Assembly: GCA_016124235.1 (NCBI GenBank)
Contig: WGOC01000022.1
Coordinates: 93,923-157,922, forward strand
Reading direction: 5' to 3'
Length of the DNA stretch: 64,000 nt
From: a bacterium
Lineage (GTDB): Bacteria > Verrucomicrobiota > Verrucomicrobiia > Limisphaerales > RI-55
A program made the translations under genes and the position numbers. The notes below the pieces were generated by a model that saw only the letters and a program-made list of their open reading frames with translations, had not been told where the DNA came from and ran no database searches. Shown in pieces: positions 21,387-30,890 of this stretch (position 1 is the stretch's first letter; each line of letters starts with the position of its first letter).

Positions 21387-22016
21387 ATGAAGATTCAAGT
21401 GATAGATTTGAGCGGCAAACCTCAGGGCGAAGTGGAAGTCCCGTTTGTCGTAATTGAAAACGCCAAGGGCACCCAGGCGGTGCTTGATACGGTTGTTGCT
21501 TTTCGCGCCGCGCAACGAAGTGGAACCGCTTGCACTAAGACCGCTGGCGAGGTGGCCGGGAGCAACAAGAAGCCGTTTCGCCAAAAGGGAACTGGTCGCG
21601 CTCGGGCTGGTTCGAACCGCTCGCCGATCTGGCGTGGTGGTGGCGTCGTATTCGGCCCGCGTCCTCGTAGTTACGCGAAAAAGGTCAACACGAAGGTTCG
21701 TAAGCTGGCCTTGCGAAAGGCTCTCGGTGAACGAATTCGCATGGGTGACGTGGTTGTGGTCGACGACTTGAAGGTCAGTGCAGCCAAGACGAAGGAAGTG
21801 ATCGGTATTCTGGATTCGCTCGAATTGAACTGCACGACACTTTTCGTTTCCGGAGATGTGGACCGCTCGCTATATTTGGCGGCTCGCAACATTCCGTACG
21901 TGGAGGTCACGTCGGCGGATTTGTTGAACACCTACCAGGTGTTGCGCCCGGATAAACTCGTGGTTTCACGGGCGGCCCTGGAAAAGATTGGCCAACGCAT
22001 CAACGGAACGAAGTAA
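21387..22016 (+). CDS. rplD: 50S ribosomal protein L4
   Basis: The 209-residue L4 has the tunnel loop around residues 45-80 ([20 protein letters not shown], then [16 protein letters not shown]) and the [18 protein letters not shown] segment. L4 lines the exit tunnel constriction where macrolides act. In E. coli it also represses the S10 operon; no S10-type leader is recognisable before rpsJ. Its stop overlaps the rplW start by one base. Confidence 0.97.
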   Translation: MKIQVIDLSGKPQGEVEVPFVVIENAKGTQAVLDTVVAFRAAQRSGTACTKTAGEVAGSNKKPFRQKGTGRARAGSNRSPIWRGGGVVFGPRPRSYAKKVNTKVRKLALRKALGERIRMGDVVVVDDLKVSAAKTKEVIGILDSLELNCTTLFVSGDVDRSLYLAARNIPYVEVTSADLLNTYQVLRPDKLVVSRAALEKIGQRINGTK

Positions 22017-22297
22017 TGAACGCTTTTGATATCATCAAGACAGTACGCGTGACCGAAAAGGGCGCACGGCAGTCGGAATCCTACAACGCCTACACCGTTG
22101 TCGCGGATCGTCGTGCCAGCAAGCCTCAGATCCGGCGGGCAGTGGAAGAACTGTTTAAGGTCAAGGTTGTGCGGGTGAATACGATGAACGTTTCGGGTAA
22201 GGCGCGGCGCAAGAATACCAAGGCGCCCGGGTTCACGTCGGACTGGAAAAAAGCCATTGTGACCTTGAAGGAAGGCGACGCAATCAACCTGGCATAA
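22016..22297 (+). CDS. rplW: 50S ribosomal protein L23
   Basis: The 93-residue L23 shows KTVRVTEKGARQSE, YTVVADRRASKPQIRRAVEE and LFKVKVVRVNTMNVSGKARR, the last leading into the loop at the tunnel exit. L23 is the docking site for trigger factor and SRP. Its ATG shares a base with the rplD stop codon, so the two are translationally coupled. Confidence 0.97.
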   Translation: MNAFDIIKTVRVTEKGARQSESYNAYTVVADRRASKPQIRRAVEELFKVKVVRVNTMNVSGKARRKNTKAPGFTSDWKKAIVTLKEGDAINLA

Positions 22298-22300
22298 GTT

Positions 22301-23155
22301 ATGGCAGTCAAGACATTCAGACCCCTGACCCCCTCGCTGCGCTACAAGACGGTTTCGTCTTTTGCGGACATCACGAAGAGCCGTCCGGAAAAGCGATTGG
22401 TCACCACCCGGCGTCGCACTGGCGGACGCAACAGCTATGGTCGCATTACCGCGCGGGCAATTGGTGGCGGTCACAAGCAAAAGATTCGCAATGTGGATTT
22501 CCGTCGCAACAAGCACGGAGTCGAAGCTTCGGTGATCGCGATCGAATACGATCCGATTCGTTCGGCACGGCTCGCCTTGTTGGAATACAAGGACGGCGAA
22601 AAGCGTTACATCCTGGCACCGGTCGGTGTTACGGTTGGCGCCAAATTGATGAGCGGGCCGCAAGCCTCGGCGGAGCCGGGAAATCACCTTCCGCTCAAGC
22701 TCATTCCGATGGGCATCGTGGTGCACAATGTGGAACTGATTCCTGGCAAAGGCGGACAGATGGTACGTTCGGCCGGATCCGGTGCCACGTTGATGGCGCG
22801 CGACGAGGGCTACGCACAATTAAAGCTGCCCTCCGGCGAAATTCGCAAGGTTCACGAAGATTGTTCGGCGACGATCGGACAGGTTGGAAATGCCGAGCAC
22901 GAAAATGTGGTTCTCGGTAAGGCCGGTCGGAATCGCTATCTCGGTCGCCGTCCACTCACGCGCGGCATGGTCCGCAACCCGGTGGATCATCCCAACGGTG
23001 GTGGTAACGGCAAATCGAAGGGCGGTGGCGGTCGCCAACACTTGGTGACTCCTTGGGGTGTGCCGACAAAAGGTCACAAGACCCGGCCACGTTACAAAGA
23101 TTCCAACAAGTACATCGTTGTCCGCCGCGACGGACGGGTAATGAAACGCAAGTAA
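22301..23155 (+). CDS. rplB: 50S ribosomal protein L2
   Basis: The 284-residue L2 carries [42 protein letters not shown] and [16 protein letters not shown]. The C-terminal segment reads [12 protein letters not shown]. The His equivalent to E. coli H229 (mature numbering) is retained, while the usually following PHGGGEG is PNGGGNG. A Gly/Lys-rich insertion (KSKGGGGRQ) follows before [14 protein letters not shown]2 is needed for subunit association and peptidyl transfer. Confidence 0.98.
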   Translation: MAVKTFRPLTPSLRYKTVSSFADITKSRPEKRLVTTRRRTGGRNSYGRITARAIGGGHKQKIRNVDFRRNKHGVEASVIAIEYDPIRSARLALLEYKDGEKRYILAPVGVTVGAKLMSGPQASAEPGNHLPLKLIPMGIVVHNVELIPGKGGQMVRSAGSGATLMARDEGYAQLKLPSGEIRKVHEDCSATIGQVGNAEHENVVLGKAGRNRYLGRRPLTRGMVRNPVDHPNGGGNGKSKGGGGRQHLVTPWGVPTKGHKTRPRYKDSNKYIVVRRDGRVMKRK

Positions 23156-23166
23156 TCTGAGATTTT

Positions 23167-23448
23167 ATGGGCAGATCCATTAAGAAAGGTCCGTTTGTCG
23201 ATCCTTCCCTGCAAAAGAAGATCGATAAGTTGAACGAGACGAAGTCCAAGAAGCCGATCAAGACTTGGTCGCGCCGCTCGATGGTGACGCCTGATTTTGT
23301 CGGGCACACCGTCAACATCCATAACGGCAAAATCTTTCAGCCGGTTTACATAACCGAAAACATGGTGGGCCATAAACTCGGCGAATTCGCGCTGACCCGG
23401 ACGTTCAAGAAACACGGATCGCATACCGCCAAAGCCGAAAAGAAATAG
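23167..23448 (+). CDS. rpsS: 30S ribosomal protein S19
   Basis: The 93-residue S19 begins [19 protein letters not shown] and contains [40 protein letters not shown] and the [12 protein letters not shown]-terminal motif. It binds 16S rRNA in the 30S head together with S13. It is placed normally between rplB and rplV. Confidence 0.98.
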   Translation: MGRSIKKGPFVDPSLQKKIDKLNETKSKKPIKTWSRRSMVTPDFVGHTVNIHNGKIFQPVYITENMVGHKLGEFALTRTFKKHGSHTAKAEKK

Positions 23449-23451
23449 TCC

Positions 23452-23784
23452 ATGGAAATCAAAGCCATCACTCGCAACGTCCGGATGTCCGCGCAAAAGG
23501 TGCGGGAAGTTACCCGGCAAATTCAGGGTTTGCCCGCGTTGCAAGCCCAGGCCGTGTTGGCCGTGGTTCCGCGCAAGTCGGCGCATTTTGTCGCCAAGAC
23601 TTTGAAGTCGGCGCTCGCCAATGCCGAGAACAACAACAATTTGAATCCAGCCAGCCTGCGCGTGAGCGAAGCGGTGGCGTTGACCGCTCCGACGATGAAA
23701 CGGTTCACGCCCAAGGCGCGGGGTTCTGCTGGTCCGATTTTGAAACGTTCCAGCCACATCAAGATCGTTCTTTCAGACGAATAG
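23452..23784 (+). CDS. rplV: 50S ribosomal protein L22
   Basis: The 110-residue L22 shows the globular rRNA-binding part ([37 protein letters not shown]). The beta-hairpin lining the exit tunnel reads [20 protein letters not shown]. The hairpin length is normal, so no macrolide-resistance deletion is seen. Only 3 bp separate it from rpsS. Confidence 0.97.
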   Translation: MEIKAITRNVRMSAQKVREVTRQIQGLPALQAQAVLAVVPRKSAHFVAKTLKSALANAENNNNLNPASLRVSEAVALTAPTMKRFTPKARGSAGPILKRSSHIKIVLSDE

Positions 23785-23788
23785 AATT

Positions 23789-24454
23789 ATGGGCCAGAAG
23801 ACCAACCCGATCGGATTGCGAATCGCCGTCAACAAGGACTGGCGTTCCAAGTGGTACGCCGCCAAGAAGGAATTCGGCACTCTGCTTGCCGAGGACCAAA
23901 AGATTCGCGCAATCCTGAAGAAGAAGCTTGAAGCGGCGTCGGTGCCGAAAGTCGTGATCGAACGCGCTGCGACGCGGTGCCGGATCACGATTTATACGGC
24001 TCGCCCTGGTGTGGTTATTGGCCGCAAAGGTACGGAAATCGACAAGCTGAAGGAAGAGCTCAGCCGGTTGACCGGGAAAGAAATCTACGTCGACATATTT
24101 GAAATCAAGCAGCCGGAGACCGACGCACAATTGGTGGCAGAGAATGTCGCCCTGCAGTTGGAACGGCGGGTCAGTTTCCGCCGGGCCATGAAAAAAGCGC
24201 TGCAAACCGCAATCGATTTCGGCGCGGAAGGGATTAAGATCCGTTGCGCCGGTCGACTCGGTGGTGCTGAGCTTTCTCGCGTTGAGTCGTATCACGAAGG
24301 ACGCGTTCCCTTGCACACGCTGCGCGCCAACATTGACTACGGTTTCGCCGAAGCCAACACGATGGCTGGCAAACTCGGTGTCAAATGCTGGATCTGCAAA
24401 GGCGAAGACAAGCCGAGCAAGAAGAAGCCCGCCGCGGCTGCAGCCACAGAATAA
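23789..24454 (+). CDS. rpsC: 30S ribosomal protein S3
   Basis: The 221-residue S3 begins [18 protein letters not shown]. The KH domain carries [20 protein letters not shown]. The C-terminal domain shows [21 protein letters not shown] and [20 protein letters not shown]. It ends in a [11 protein letters not shown] tail. S3 sits at the mRNA entry and has helicase function with S4 and S5. Confidence 0.98.
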   Translation: MGQKTNPIGLRIAVNKDWRSKWYAAKKEFGTLLAEDQKIRAILKKKLEAASVPKVVIERAATRCRITIYTARPGVVIGRKGTEIDKLKEELSRLTGKEIYVDIFEIKQPETDAQLVAENVALQLERRVSFRRAMKKALQTAIDFGAEGIKIRCAGRLGGAELSRVESYHEGRVPLHTLRANIDYGFAEANTMAGKLGVKCWICKGEDKPSKKKPAAAAATE

Positions 24455-24477
24455 CCATTACCGAAGATTAGATCGCC

Positions 24478-24897
24478 ATGCCATTGCAACCAGCAAGAGT
24501 CAAATATCGGAAGATGCAGCGCGGGAACCGCTCCGGCGTTGCCACGCGCGGGAATTCCGTCGCGTTTGGGGAGTACGGACTGCAAGCGTTGGAGCGTTGC
24601 TGGCTCGATACGAAGCAGATTGAAGCCGCCCGTGTTGCGATTAACCGCCACATGAAGCGCCGGGGTAAGGTCTGGATTCGCGTGTTTCCTGACAAGTCGT
24701 TCACGAAGAAACCCTTGGAAGTCCGAATGGGCACCGGTAAGGGCCCCTTGGAATCCTGGGTTGCCGTGATCAAGCCGGCGACCGTCCTTTTTGAAGTGGA
24801 CGGTGTACCGGAAGCGATTGCCCGCGAAGGGATGCGTCTGGCCGCCACCAAGTTGCCGATGCGCACACGATTTGTTACCCGACACCAGCACAGTTGA
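24478..24897 (+). CDS. rplP: 50S ribosomal protein L16
   Basis: The 139-residue L16 starts [16 protein letters not shown] and has [15 protein letters not shown], the rRNA-binding [20 protein letters not shown] and [13 protein letters not shown]. It ends [11 protein letters not shown]. It organises the A-site tRNA-binding region of 23S rRNA. The gene ends 14 bp before the preferred rpmC start. Confidence 0.97.
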   Translation: MPLQPARVKYRKMQRGNRSGVATRGNSVAFGEYGLQALERCWLDTKQIEAARVAINRHMKRRGKVWIRVFPDKSFTKKPLEVRMGTGKGPLESWVAVIKPATVLFEVDGVPEAIAREGMRLAATKLPMRTRFVTRHQHS

Positions 24898-24911
24898 CCG
24901 AGAGCAACCGT

Positions 24912-25115
24912 ATGAAGATGGAAGAACTTAAAGAGAAGACGATGCCCGAGCTGGTTGCCAAAGGCCGGGAATTGCGCCAGGAGCTGTTTAACTTGCGGCT
25001 CCAGAAGGCGACCAGCCAGTTGGAAAATCCGGCGCGTATGCGCCTGTTGCGCCGCGATATCGCGCGGGTTGAAACACGAATTTCCGCGCTGCGTCGTCAG
25101 CCGGCAACCAACTAA
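24912..25115 (+). CDS. rpmC: 50S ribosomal protein L29
   Basis: From the ATG at 24912 the product is 67 residues, the family norm. [20 protein letters not shown] and then [20 protein letters not shown] form the two-helix hairpin. GAGAG lies before this ATG. A TTG at 24894 overlapping the rplP stop would add six residues that the family does not need. L29 sits at the tunnel exit beside L23. Confidence 0.93.
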   Translation: MKMEELKEKTMPELVAKGRELRQELFNLRLQKATSQLENPARMRLLRRDIARVETRISALRRQPATN

Positions 25116-25126
25116 GATTTACAAAT

Positions 25127-25438
25127 ATGTCCGATAACCAGCAGCAAGAAGCCACCCCGGCAGCCAAACGGGGCATCCGCAAAGAGCGCGTCGGTGAAGT
25201 CATCTCCAGCAAGATGAACAAGACCATCGTGGTGCGGGTGGAGCGTCGTTTTCCTCATCCGCGATGGGGCAAGGTCGTCACGGCCTACTCGCGCTTTTAC
25301 GCTCACGACGAGAAGAATGAGGCACGAATCGGCGATCGCGTCCGGATCATGGAAACCCGTCCGCTTTCAAAGACCAAGCGCTGGCGGTTGGTGTCGGTGG
25401 TGGAACGCAATGAAGAAGCGGCTGCGGCCGTCGGTTGA
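25127..25438 (+). CDS. rpsQ: 30S ribosomal protein S17
   Basis: The 103-residue product has the S17 OB fold: [30 protein letters not shown]-like [15 protein letters not shown], and [20 protein letters not shown] followed by [12 protein letters not shown]. It is about 20 residues longer than E. coli S17 because of a polar N-terminal leader ([16 protein letters not shown]) and an EEAAAAVG tail. Confidence 0.97.
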   Translation: MSDNQQQEATPAAKRGIRKERVGEVISSKMNKTIVVRVERRFPHPRWGKVVTAYSRFYAHDEKNEARIGDRVRIMETRPLSKTKRWRLVSVVERNEEAAAAVG

Positions 25439-25453
25439 AAGGACTGAATAGCC

Positions 25454-25819
25454 ATGTTGCAAATCAGATCAATTTTGGATGTTGCCGACAACACAGGCGC
25501 AAAGCGCGCAGCCGCGATTGGCGTGCTGGGTCGGAATCAGATGTATGCGCATGTTGGCGATGTCATCAAGGCACACATCAAGGAAGCCACTCCGGACGGG
25601 TCGGTAAAAAAGGGCGAAGTTGTGAACGCTGTGGTGGTGCGCACCCGCAAAGCGATCCGGCGGTCCGACGGTTCCTATCTTCGCTTTGATTCCAACGCCA
25701 TTGTCATTATCGACAAGGAAAACAACCCGCGCGGCACGCGTATCTTTGGTCCGGTGGCGCGCGAACTCCGCGAAAAGCGGTTCATGAAAATCATTTCACT
25801 GGCCCCTGAGGTCCTCTGA
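25454..25819 (+). CDS. rplN: 50S ribosomal protein L14
   Basis: The 121-residue L14 has [57 protein letters not shown] and [20 protein letters not shown], all family hallmarks at the canonical length. It binds 23S rRNA at the subunit interface and is the target of the silencing factor RsfS. Confidence 0.98.
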   Translation: MLQIRSILDVADNTGAKRAAAIGVLGRNQMYAHVGDVIKAHIKEATPDGSVKKGEVVNAVVVRTRKAIRRSDGSYLRFDSNAIVIIDKENNPRGTRIFGPVARELREKRFMKIISLAPEVL

Positions 25820-25823
25820 CGCC

Positions 25824-26108
25824 ATGGCAAAGTTTGCAAATCGACACGTAAAAAAGGGTGACGAGGTCTACGTCATCTCCGGTGCTCACAAGAGCCGGGA
25901 AAAGAAGGGCAAGATCATTGAAGTCCTGACGAAGAAGGATCGTGTGATTGTTGAGGGTTTCAACATGATCAAGAAGCACCTTCGCAAAAGTCAGGATCAC
26001 CCGGAAGGCGCCATCATTGAGCGCGAGGGCAGCATTCACATTTCGAACGTGATGCGGGCAGACCGTTTCGAAGCCCGGACGGCTCGAAAGAAGGGTGCAC
26101 AAGCTTGA
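25824..26108 (+). CDS. rplX: 50S ribosomal protein L24
   Basis: The 94-residue L24 with a KOW motif ([20 protein letters not shown], then [20 protein letters not shown]) and [20 protein letters not shown]. It is an assembly initiator of the 50S subunit. It starts 4 bp after rplN and ends 22 bp before the preferred rplE start. Confidence 0.97.
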   Translation: MAKFANRHVKKGDEVYVISGAHKSREKKGKIIEVLTKKDRVIVEGFNMIKKHLRKSQDHPEGAIIEREGSIHISNVMRADRFEARTARKKGAQA

Positions 26109-26130
26109 ACGAGAAAGTGACTCAGCGGAT

Positions 26131-26673
26131 ATGAAAGCGAGACTTTTTGAAAAGTATCAACAGCAGGTGAAGCCCGCGCTTGTCGAAAAGCGTGGCTATA
26201 AGAACGTGCACCAAGTGCCGCGGATGGAGAAGATCGTCGTCAACATGGGCGTTAGCTCCTTGCTGGAGAAGACGGCGGTAGAAGATGCCGCGAAGGACCT
26301 TGGCATCATCACAGGCCAGAAGCCAGTGATCTGCAATTCCCGGAAAAGCATCGCGACGTTCAAATTGCGCAAAGGCCAGCCGGTGGGTTGCCGGGTGACG
26401 TTGCGCCGTGATCACATGTATGAATTCTTTGACCGCTTGGTCAGTGCTGCCTTGCCGCGCATTCGTGATTTTCGTGGCATCTCGCGGCGCGCCTTTGACG
26501 GACGCGGGAATTATTCCCTGGGTGTTTCTGATCAGAGCATCTTTCCGGAAATCGAACTTGATAAAGTAAAGCGGCAACAAGGCATGGATATCACGATCGT
26601 CACGTCAGCCGGATCGGACGAGGAAGCCTTCGACTTGTTGAAATTGATGGGCATGCCGTTTGCCGAAAAATAG
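26131..26673 (+). CDS. rplE: 50S ribosomal protein L5
   Basis: From the ATG at 26131 the product is 180 residues, beginning MKARLFEKYQQQVKPALVEK as L5 proteins do. A GTG at 26095 inside rplX would add twelve unconserved residues. VPRMEKIVVNMGVSS, GQKPVICNSRKSIATFKLRK, PRIRDFRGISRRAFDGRGNY and the C-terminal TIVTSAGSDEEAFDLLKLMG are diagnostic. L5 binds 5S rRNA with L18. Confidence 0.96.
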   Translation: MKARLFEKYQQQVKPALVEKRGYKNVHQVPRMEKIVVNMGVSSLLEKTAVEDAAKDLGIITGQKPVICNSRKSIATFKLRKGQPVGCRVTLRRDHMYEFFDRLVSAALPRIRDFRGISRRAFDGRGNYSLGVSDQSIFPEIELDKVKRQQGMDITIVTSAGSDEEAFDLLKLMGMPFAEK

Positions 26674-26682
26674 ATTTTAGTT

Positions 26683-26952
26683 ATGGCCAAGAAATCCTGG
26701 ATGGAACGGAACAAGAAGCGCACCGAACTCGCGAAGAAGTACGCTGAGAAGCGGGCGGAACTGAAGGCCAAGGGCGACTACCTTGGGCTAGCGAAACTGC
26801 CGCGCAATTCGAGCCCGGTGCGGATCGTTAATCGGTGCCGTATTACGGGTCGTCGCCGCGCCTACATGCGCAAGTTTGGATGCTCGCGTTTGACGTTTCG
26901 TGAAGCGGCGCTGAACGGACTGATTCCGGGCGTCACCAAGGCCAGCTGGTAA
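26683..26952 (+). CDS. rpsN: 30S ribosomal protein S14 (zinc-free type)
   Basis: The 89-residue product is of the long S14 type. The C-terminal motif reads [20 protein letters not shown] then [20 protein letters not shown]. The CxxC-X12-CxxC zinc ribbon of the short form is absent, since only isolated cysteines remain. The N-terminal part is Lys/Arg/Glu-rich ([20 protein letters not shown]). S14 helps assemble the 30S head. Confidence 0.97.
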   Translation: MAKKSWMERNKKRTELAKKYAEKRAELKAKGDYLGLAKLPRNSSPVRIVNRCRITGRRRAYMRKFGCSRLTFREAALNGLIPGVTKASW

Positions 26953-26972
26953 AGTTTGAACTGAAGAAAGAT

Positions 26973-27356
26973 ATGGATCCCATTGCCGACATGCTCACCC
27001 GCATCCGCAACGCCCAGCAGGCGCACCTGCCGCGTGTCGAGATGCCGCATTCGAAGTTGAAGGAAAACATTGCCACTATTTTGAAGGCGGAAGGCTACGT
27101 CAACGATGTCAGCACGTCGGGCGATAAGATCAAGACACTGACCGTCGTTTTGAAGTATGCCGGTCGTCGCGGCGTCATCGAAGGCTCGAAACGGATTAGC
27201 CGTCCTGGCCTTCGCCGTTACGCCAACAGCACGGAATTGCCGCGGGTTCGCGGTGGTCTGGGTGTGGCGATCATGACGACATCACGCGGTGTGATGTCCG
27301 CGCGGGAAGCGCGCAAACAGAATGTCGGCGGCGAAGTGTTGTGCTTCGTCTGGTAA
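26973..27356 (+). CDS. rpsH: 30S ribosomal protein S8
   Basis: The 127-residue S8 starts [17 protein letters not shown] and has [19 protein letters not shown]. The C-terminal rRNA-binding part carries [38 protein letters not shown] and [10 protein letters not shown]8 binds helix 21 of 16S rRNA and represses the spc operon in E. coli. I did not identify the matching mRNA site near rplE here. Confidence 0.98.
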   Translation: MDPIADMLTRIRNAQQAHLPRVEMPHSKLKENIATILKAEGYVNDVSTSGDKIKTLTVVLKYAGRRGVIEGSKRISRPGLRRYANSTELPRVRGGLGVAIMTTSRGVMSAREARKQNVGGEVLCFVW

Positions 27357-27376
27357 AACTCTGAGAAGAAGAATTT

Positions 27377-27913
27377 ATGTCCCGAATTGGTAAACAACCG
27401 GTCAAGATTCCCGCCAAAGTGAAGGTGGAAATCAAGGGCCGCGAATGCTCGGTTGAAGGACCCAAGGGCAAGTTGAAACTCACGCTGCCGCCGCGCACCA
27501 GTGCGAAGGTTGAGGGCGAGCAGATTCTCGTCAGCCGCGCCGGTGATGCTCCGGAGTCTCGCGCCATGCACGGGCTGGCCCGTTCGTTGGTCAACAACAT
27601 GGTGGTGGGTGTCAGCGCTGGTTTTGTGAAGCGCCTCGAGATCAATGGGGTCGGTTTCAAAGCCGCTGTTCAGGGCAAGAACGTGAATCTCAATCTCGGT
27701 TATTCCCACCCGATCAATTATGCCATTCCGGATCAGGTGAAGGTGACGGTGGAAGATAACACGAAGTTGACGATTGAAGGCCCCGACAAAATGTTGGTCG
27801 GCAAGGTGGCATCGGAAATTCGTTCGTATTATCCGCCGGAACCGTACAAGGGTAAAGGCGTCAAATACGCGGACGAAGTTATTCGCCGCAAGGAAGGCAA
27901 GACGGTTCAGTAA
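27377..27913 (+). CDS. rplF: 50S ribosomal protein L6
   Basis: The 178-residue L6 has the duplicated L6 fold: SRIGKQPVKIPAKVKVEIKG, VEGPKGKLKLTLPPRT, then GFVKRLEINGVGFKAAVQGK and the second-domain RSYYPPEPYKGKGVKYADE with EVIRRKEGKTVQ at the end. It contacts the sarcin-ricin loop region. It is in the standard place between rpsH and rplR. Confidence 0.98.
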   Translation: MSRIGKQPVKIPAKVKVEIKGRECSVEGPKGKLKLTLPPRTSAKVEGEQILVSRAGDAPESRAMHGLARSLVNNMVVGVSAGFVKRLEINGVGFKAAVQGKNVNLNLGYSHPINYAIPDQVKVTVEDNTKLTIEGPDKMLVGKVASEIRSYYPPEPYKGKGVKYADEVIRRKEGKTVQ

Positions 27914-27948
27914 TGTCGGTAATTGCCAGGCACTAAGTCAGAAAGAAC

Positions 27949-28314
27949 ATGAAATCGGAAAAGAAGAAGGAACTGTTGCAGAAGCGTCGCTGGCGAATTC
28001 GCAAGCAGGTGACGGGAACGGCGGAGCGTCCTCGCATGAGCGTCCGCTTCACCGGTCAACATATCTACGTGCAATTCATCGACGACGGTGCCGGCAAGAC
28101 TCTGGCGGCGGCTTCCACCCGCAACAAGTCCGTGCACGAGGGCGGTCCCGTTGCGGCAAACATCGCCGGCGCCCAGCGCATCGGTGCCATCGCGGCGGAG
28201 CAGGCCAAGAGCCAGGGTATCACGCAGGTCGTTTTCGATCGCAGTGGGGCGCGTTTTCACGGCAAGGTCAAGGCGTTGGCGGATGCAGCGCGTGAGGCCG
28301 GCCTCAAATTTTAA
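27949..28314 (+). CDS. rplR: 50S ribosomal protein L18
   Basis: The 121-residue L18 shows [40 protein letters not shown] and the C-terminal [20 protein letters not shown] followed by EAGLKF. It binds 5S rRNA together with L5. It has a basic N-terminal tail and canonical length. Confidence 0.97.
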   Translation: MKSEKKKELLQKRRWRIRKQVTGTAERPRMSVRFTGQHIYVQFIDDGAGKTLAAASTRNKSVHEGGPVAANIAGAQRIGAIAAEQAKSQGITQVVFDRSGARFHGKVKALADAAREAGLKF

Positions 28315-28331
28315 AATCTGGAGAACACATC

Positions 28332-28958
28332 GTGGCAGAAAAGAATGATCGTAATCGTGGCCCAGGCGGCCCTGGCGATGGCCGGGGGCCGGGGCGTGGT
28401 GCCGGACGTGGACAACGCCGGGGACCTCGTTCGGGCGGAGATGACACCGGGTTTTTCGACAAACCGGCGGAAGAGTTGAGCGAGAAGGTGGTTTTCATCA
28501 ATCGCTCCGCCAAAGTCGTCAAGGGTGGTCGCCGCTTCAGTTTCAGTGCCCTCGTGGTGGCGGGTGACCGCAAAGGCCGCGTCGGCGTTGGCTTGGGCAA
28601 AGGCGCAGAAGTTTCCGAAGCCATCCGCAAGGGCGGCGACGTCGCCCGGCGCAGCATGGAACGTGTGTCCCTCATGGACACCACGATTCCTCACGAGATT
28701 TATTCGACGTTCTGTGGCGCCAAGATTCTTTTGCGCCCGGCGTCGCCGGGAACCGGCGTCATCGCCGGGAAGACGGTGCGCGCGGTATTGGATGCGGCGG
28801 GCGTCCGAAATGTGCTTTCAAAATCGCTTGGTTCCAAGAACCCGGCCAATGTTGTCAAGGCGACCATTGCTGCGTTGCGACAACTCCGGTTGCGGGAGGA
28901 CATTTACACCGATCGCGGGATTCCGATGCGTAAACCTGAACCTCAGGCAGTCGCCTGA
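28332..28958 (+). CDS. rpsE: 30S ribosomal protein S5 with an RG-rich N-terminal extension
   Basis: GTG start; 208 residues against ~167 in E. coli. The added ~45 residues are an Arg/Gly-rich segment ([20 protein letters not shown]) resembling RGG RNA-binding tails. The S5 core begins at [20 protein letters not shown] and continues with [40 protein letters not shown] and [21 protein letters not shown]5 secures decoding accuracy and mRNA entry. No rpmD (L30) gene follows; only 17 bp separate rpsE from rplO. Confidence 0.96.
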   Translation: MAEKNDRNRGPGGPGDGRGPGRGAGRGQRRGPRSGGDDTGFFDKPAEELSEKVVFINRSAKVVKGGRRFSFSALVVAGDRKGRVGVGLGKGAEVSEAIRKGGDVARRSMERVSLMDTTIPHEIYSTFCGAKILLRPASPGTGVIAGKTVRAVLDAAGVRNVLSKSLGSKNPANVVKATIAALRQLRLREDIYTDRGIPMRKPEPQAVA

Positions 28959-28975
28959 TCATTTGAAGACTTACC

Positions 28976-29446
28976 ATGCGTTTACATACACTTAAACCGC
29001 GTGCGGGTTCGCGACATCGGCGCAAGCGTCTGGGTCAGGGCGAGTCCAGTGGGCGTGGCAAAACTGCCGGTCGTGGCGGAAAGGGCCAGTCGGCTCGTTC
29101 GGGTTCTTCCATTCGTGTTGGCTTCGAAGGCGGTCAAATGCCGCTCATTCGCCGCATACCAAAACGTGGTTTCAACAACAAGCGTCACGCGACACGCTAT
29201 GTTGGGGTGAACCTGGAATCGTTGAACCGCTTTGAGGCGGGTGCAACGGTCGATGCCGAGGGACTCCGCAAGGCGGGCCTGGCTTCGGGGCCGGTTAAGC
29301 TCGTAAAGATTCTTGGCGATGGCGAACTTAAGCACAAGTTGACAGTGCGCGCGCATGCGTTCAGTGCTGCGGCGCGCAGCAAGATCGAAGGCTTGGGCGG
29401 CACATGCGAAGTCATTGCCGCGGCTGCGCCCGCGAAAGAGAAGTAA
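28976..29446 (+). CDS. rplO: 50S ribosomal protein L15
   Basis: The 156-residue L15 has the basic, glycine-rich N-terminal extension ([34 protein letters not shown]) that threads into 23S r[23 protein letters not shown] follows, and the C-terminal L18e-type domain ends in [17 protein letters not shown] short AAAPAKEK tail closes it. It directly follows rpsE because rpmD is missing. Confidence 0.97.
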   Translation: MRLHTLKPRAGSRHRRKRLGQGESSGRGKTAGRGGKGQSARSGSSIRVGFEGGQMPLIRRIPKRGFNNKRHATRYVGVNLESLNRFEAGATVDAEGLRKAGLASGPVKLVKILGDGELKHKLTVRAHAFSAAARSKIEGLGGTCEVIAAAAPAKEK

Positions 29447-29469
29447 TCCGCTGATTCGCGTACGCCGTC

Positions 29470-30855
29470 ATGTTTGCCAAGTTCATCAACACCTGTGCCA
29501 ATTGCTTCAAGATCCCTGAACTGAGGGGGCGCATCTTGTTCACGTTGGGAACCTTGGCAATCTGCCGTTTAATCGCGATTGTCAGCATACCTGGTCTGGA
29601 TGCGAGTGCGTTAAAGGATTGGGTTGCCGCGAATAGCAACAGTGGTGCGGGCGGCATGCTGGATCTTTACAGCATGTTCACCGGAGGTGCATTGCTTAAA
29701 TGTGCGGTGGGTGGCTTGGGCATCATGCCCTACATCAGCGCCACGATTATCATCCAGTTGTTGACTGCGGTGCTTCCGGGGCTGAGCAAGTTGTCCCGCG
29801 AAGAAGGTGGCCGAGCCAAGATTGTCCAATACGGTCGATATCTTACGGTCATACTTTGCTTGGGTCAGGGGTTGGTGATGGCAATTGGTTTTGAAAATCC
29901 GGGAGCCATCATTCAAGGATTTACGGGCCATTTGGTACAATTCGCACCCGAACACATTTGGTGGTATCGGATTCAAACCGTCTTGGTCCTCACCACCGGG
30001 ACTCTGCTTTTGATGTGGCTGGGTGAGCAAATTACGGAACGCGGTGTTGGCAACGGTGTTTCCTTGGTGATCACAATCGGCATCATTGCGCGCTTTCCGC
30101 AGGCGCTCGCTCTCACGATTGACATGTTTAAACCGAAGGGCGACGCCGAAGCGCAGTTCCATCTTTTCCACGGAATTGCTTTCGCCGTTCTACTCGTTGC
30201 GGTCGTCGCGGGCGTAGTGGCAATTACTCAGGCACAGCGCAAGATACCTGTTCAATATGCGCAGCAGACACGCGGTCGTCGCGTCTATCAAAGCGGTAGT
30301 TCGTTCATGCCGTTGCGCGTCATTTACGCCGGTGTGATGCCGATCATTTTTGCCAGTGCTCTGCTGATGTTCCCGCAGAAGATTCTGGATTACGCTGGCC
30401 GTATCTTCAGTATGCCGTCCTTGATTCAAATTGGGAATCAGCTGCAAGCGGGGCACGCACTACATCTGATTGTTTACGGGGTGTTAATTTTGTTTTTCAG
30501 TTATTTTTGGGTGGCGACTCAATTCAATGAAGTGCAGATCGCTGATGATCTTAAGAAATACAACGGCTATATACCTGGCGTGCGTCCCGGCAAGTCCACC
30601 AGTGATTTTCTGCACAACACCATGAGTCGGATCACACTGGCAGGTTCCATATTCCTGATCGCCATCGCCATTGTTCCCGAGCTGCTCTATATGTCGATGA
30701 ACGTGCCTTACCAGGTTGCGTCTTTCTTCGGCGGCACCAGTTTGTTGATTGCGGTGGGTGTGATGCTGGACACAATGCGCCAGATGGAATCGCACCTGTT
30801 GATGCGCCACTATGATGGCTTTTTGAAGAAGGGCCGGCTGAAAGGGCGTTTCTAG
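29470..30855 (+). CDS. secY: Preprotein translocase subunit SecY
   Basis: The 461-residue protein has ten predicted membrane helices. Early SecY signatures are IPGLDASALKDW and GLGIMPYISATIIIQLLTAV. The plug and loop region carries LSREEGGRAKIVQYGRYLTV, and cytoplasmic loops C4/C5 are marked by QRKIPVQYAQQTRGRRVYQS and DDLKKYNGYIPGVRPGKST. The C-terminus reads MRQMESHLLMRHYDGFLKKG. It is the channel subunit partnering with SecE at 5798. The adk gene often found next is absent; map follows. Confidence 0.98.
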   Translation: MFAKFINTCANCFKIPELRGRILFTLGTLAICRLIAIVSIPGLDASALKDWVAANSNSGAGGMLDLYSMFTGGALLKCAVGGLGIMPYISATIIIQLLTAVLPGLSKLSREEGGRAKIVQYGRYLTVILCLGQGLVMAIGFENPGAIIQGFTGHLVQFAPEHIWWYRIQTVLVLTTGTLLLMWLGEQITERGVGNGVSLVITIGIIARFPQALALTIDMFKPKGDAEAQFHLFHGIAFAVLLVAVVAGVVAITQAQRKIPVQYAQQTRGRRVYQSGSSFMPLRVIYAGVMPIIFASALLMFPQKILDYAGRIFSMPSLIQIGNQLQAGHALHLIVYGVLILFFSYFWVATQFNEVQIADDLKKYNGYIPGVRPGKSTSDFLHNTMSRITLAGSIFLIAIAIVPELLYMSMNVPYQVASFFGGTSLLIAVGVMLDTMRQMESHLLMRHYDGFLKKGRLKGRF

Positions 30856-30890
30856 GCCAATTTGATCGGGCGCCCGTTGCCTGTCCTTGT

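Noticed and set aside
24894..24911. TTG start for rpmC overlapping the rplP stop
   Set aside because: It adds residues outside the L29 family; the ATG at 24912 has a GAGAG site and the normal N-terminus.
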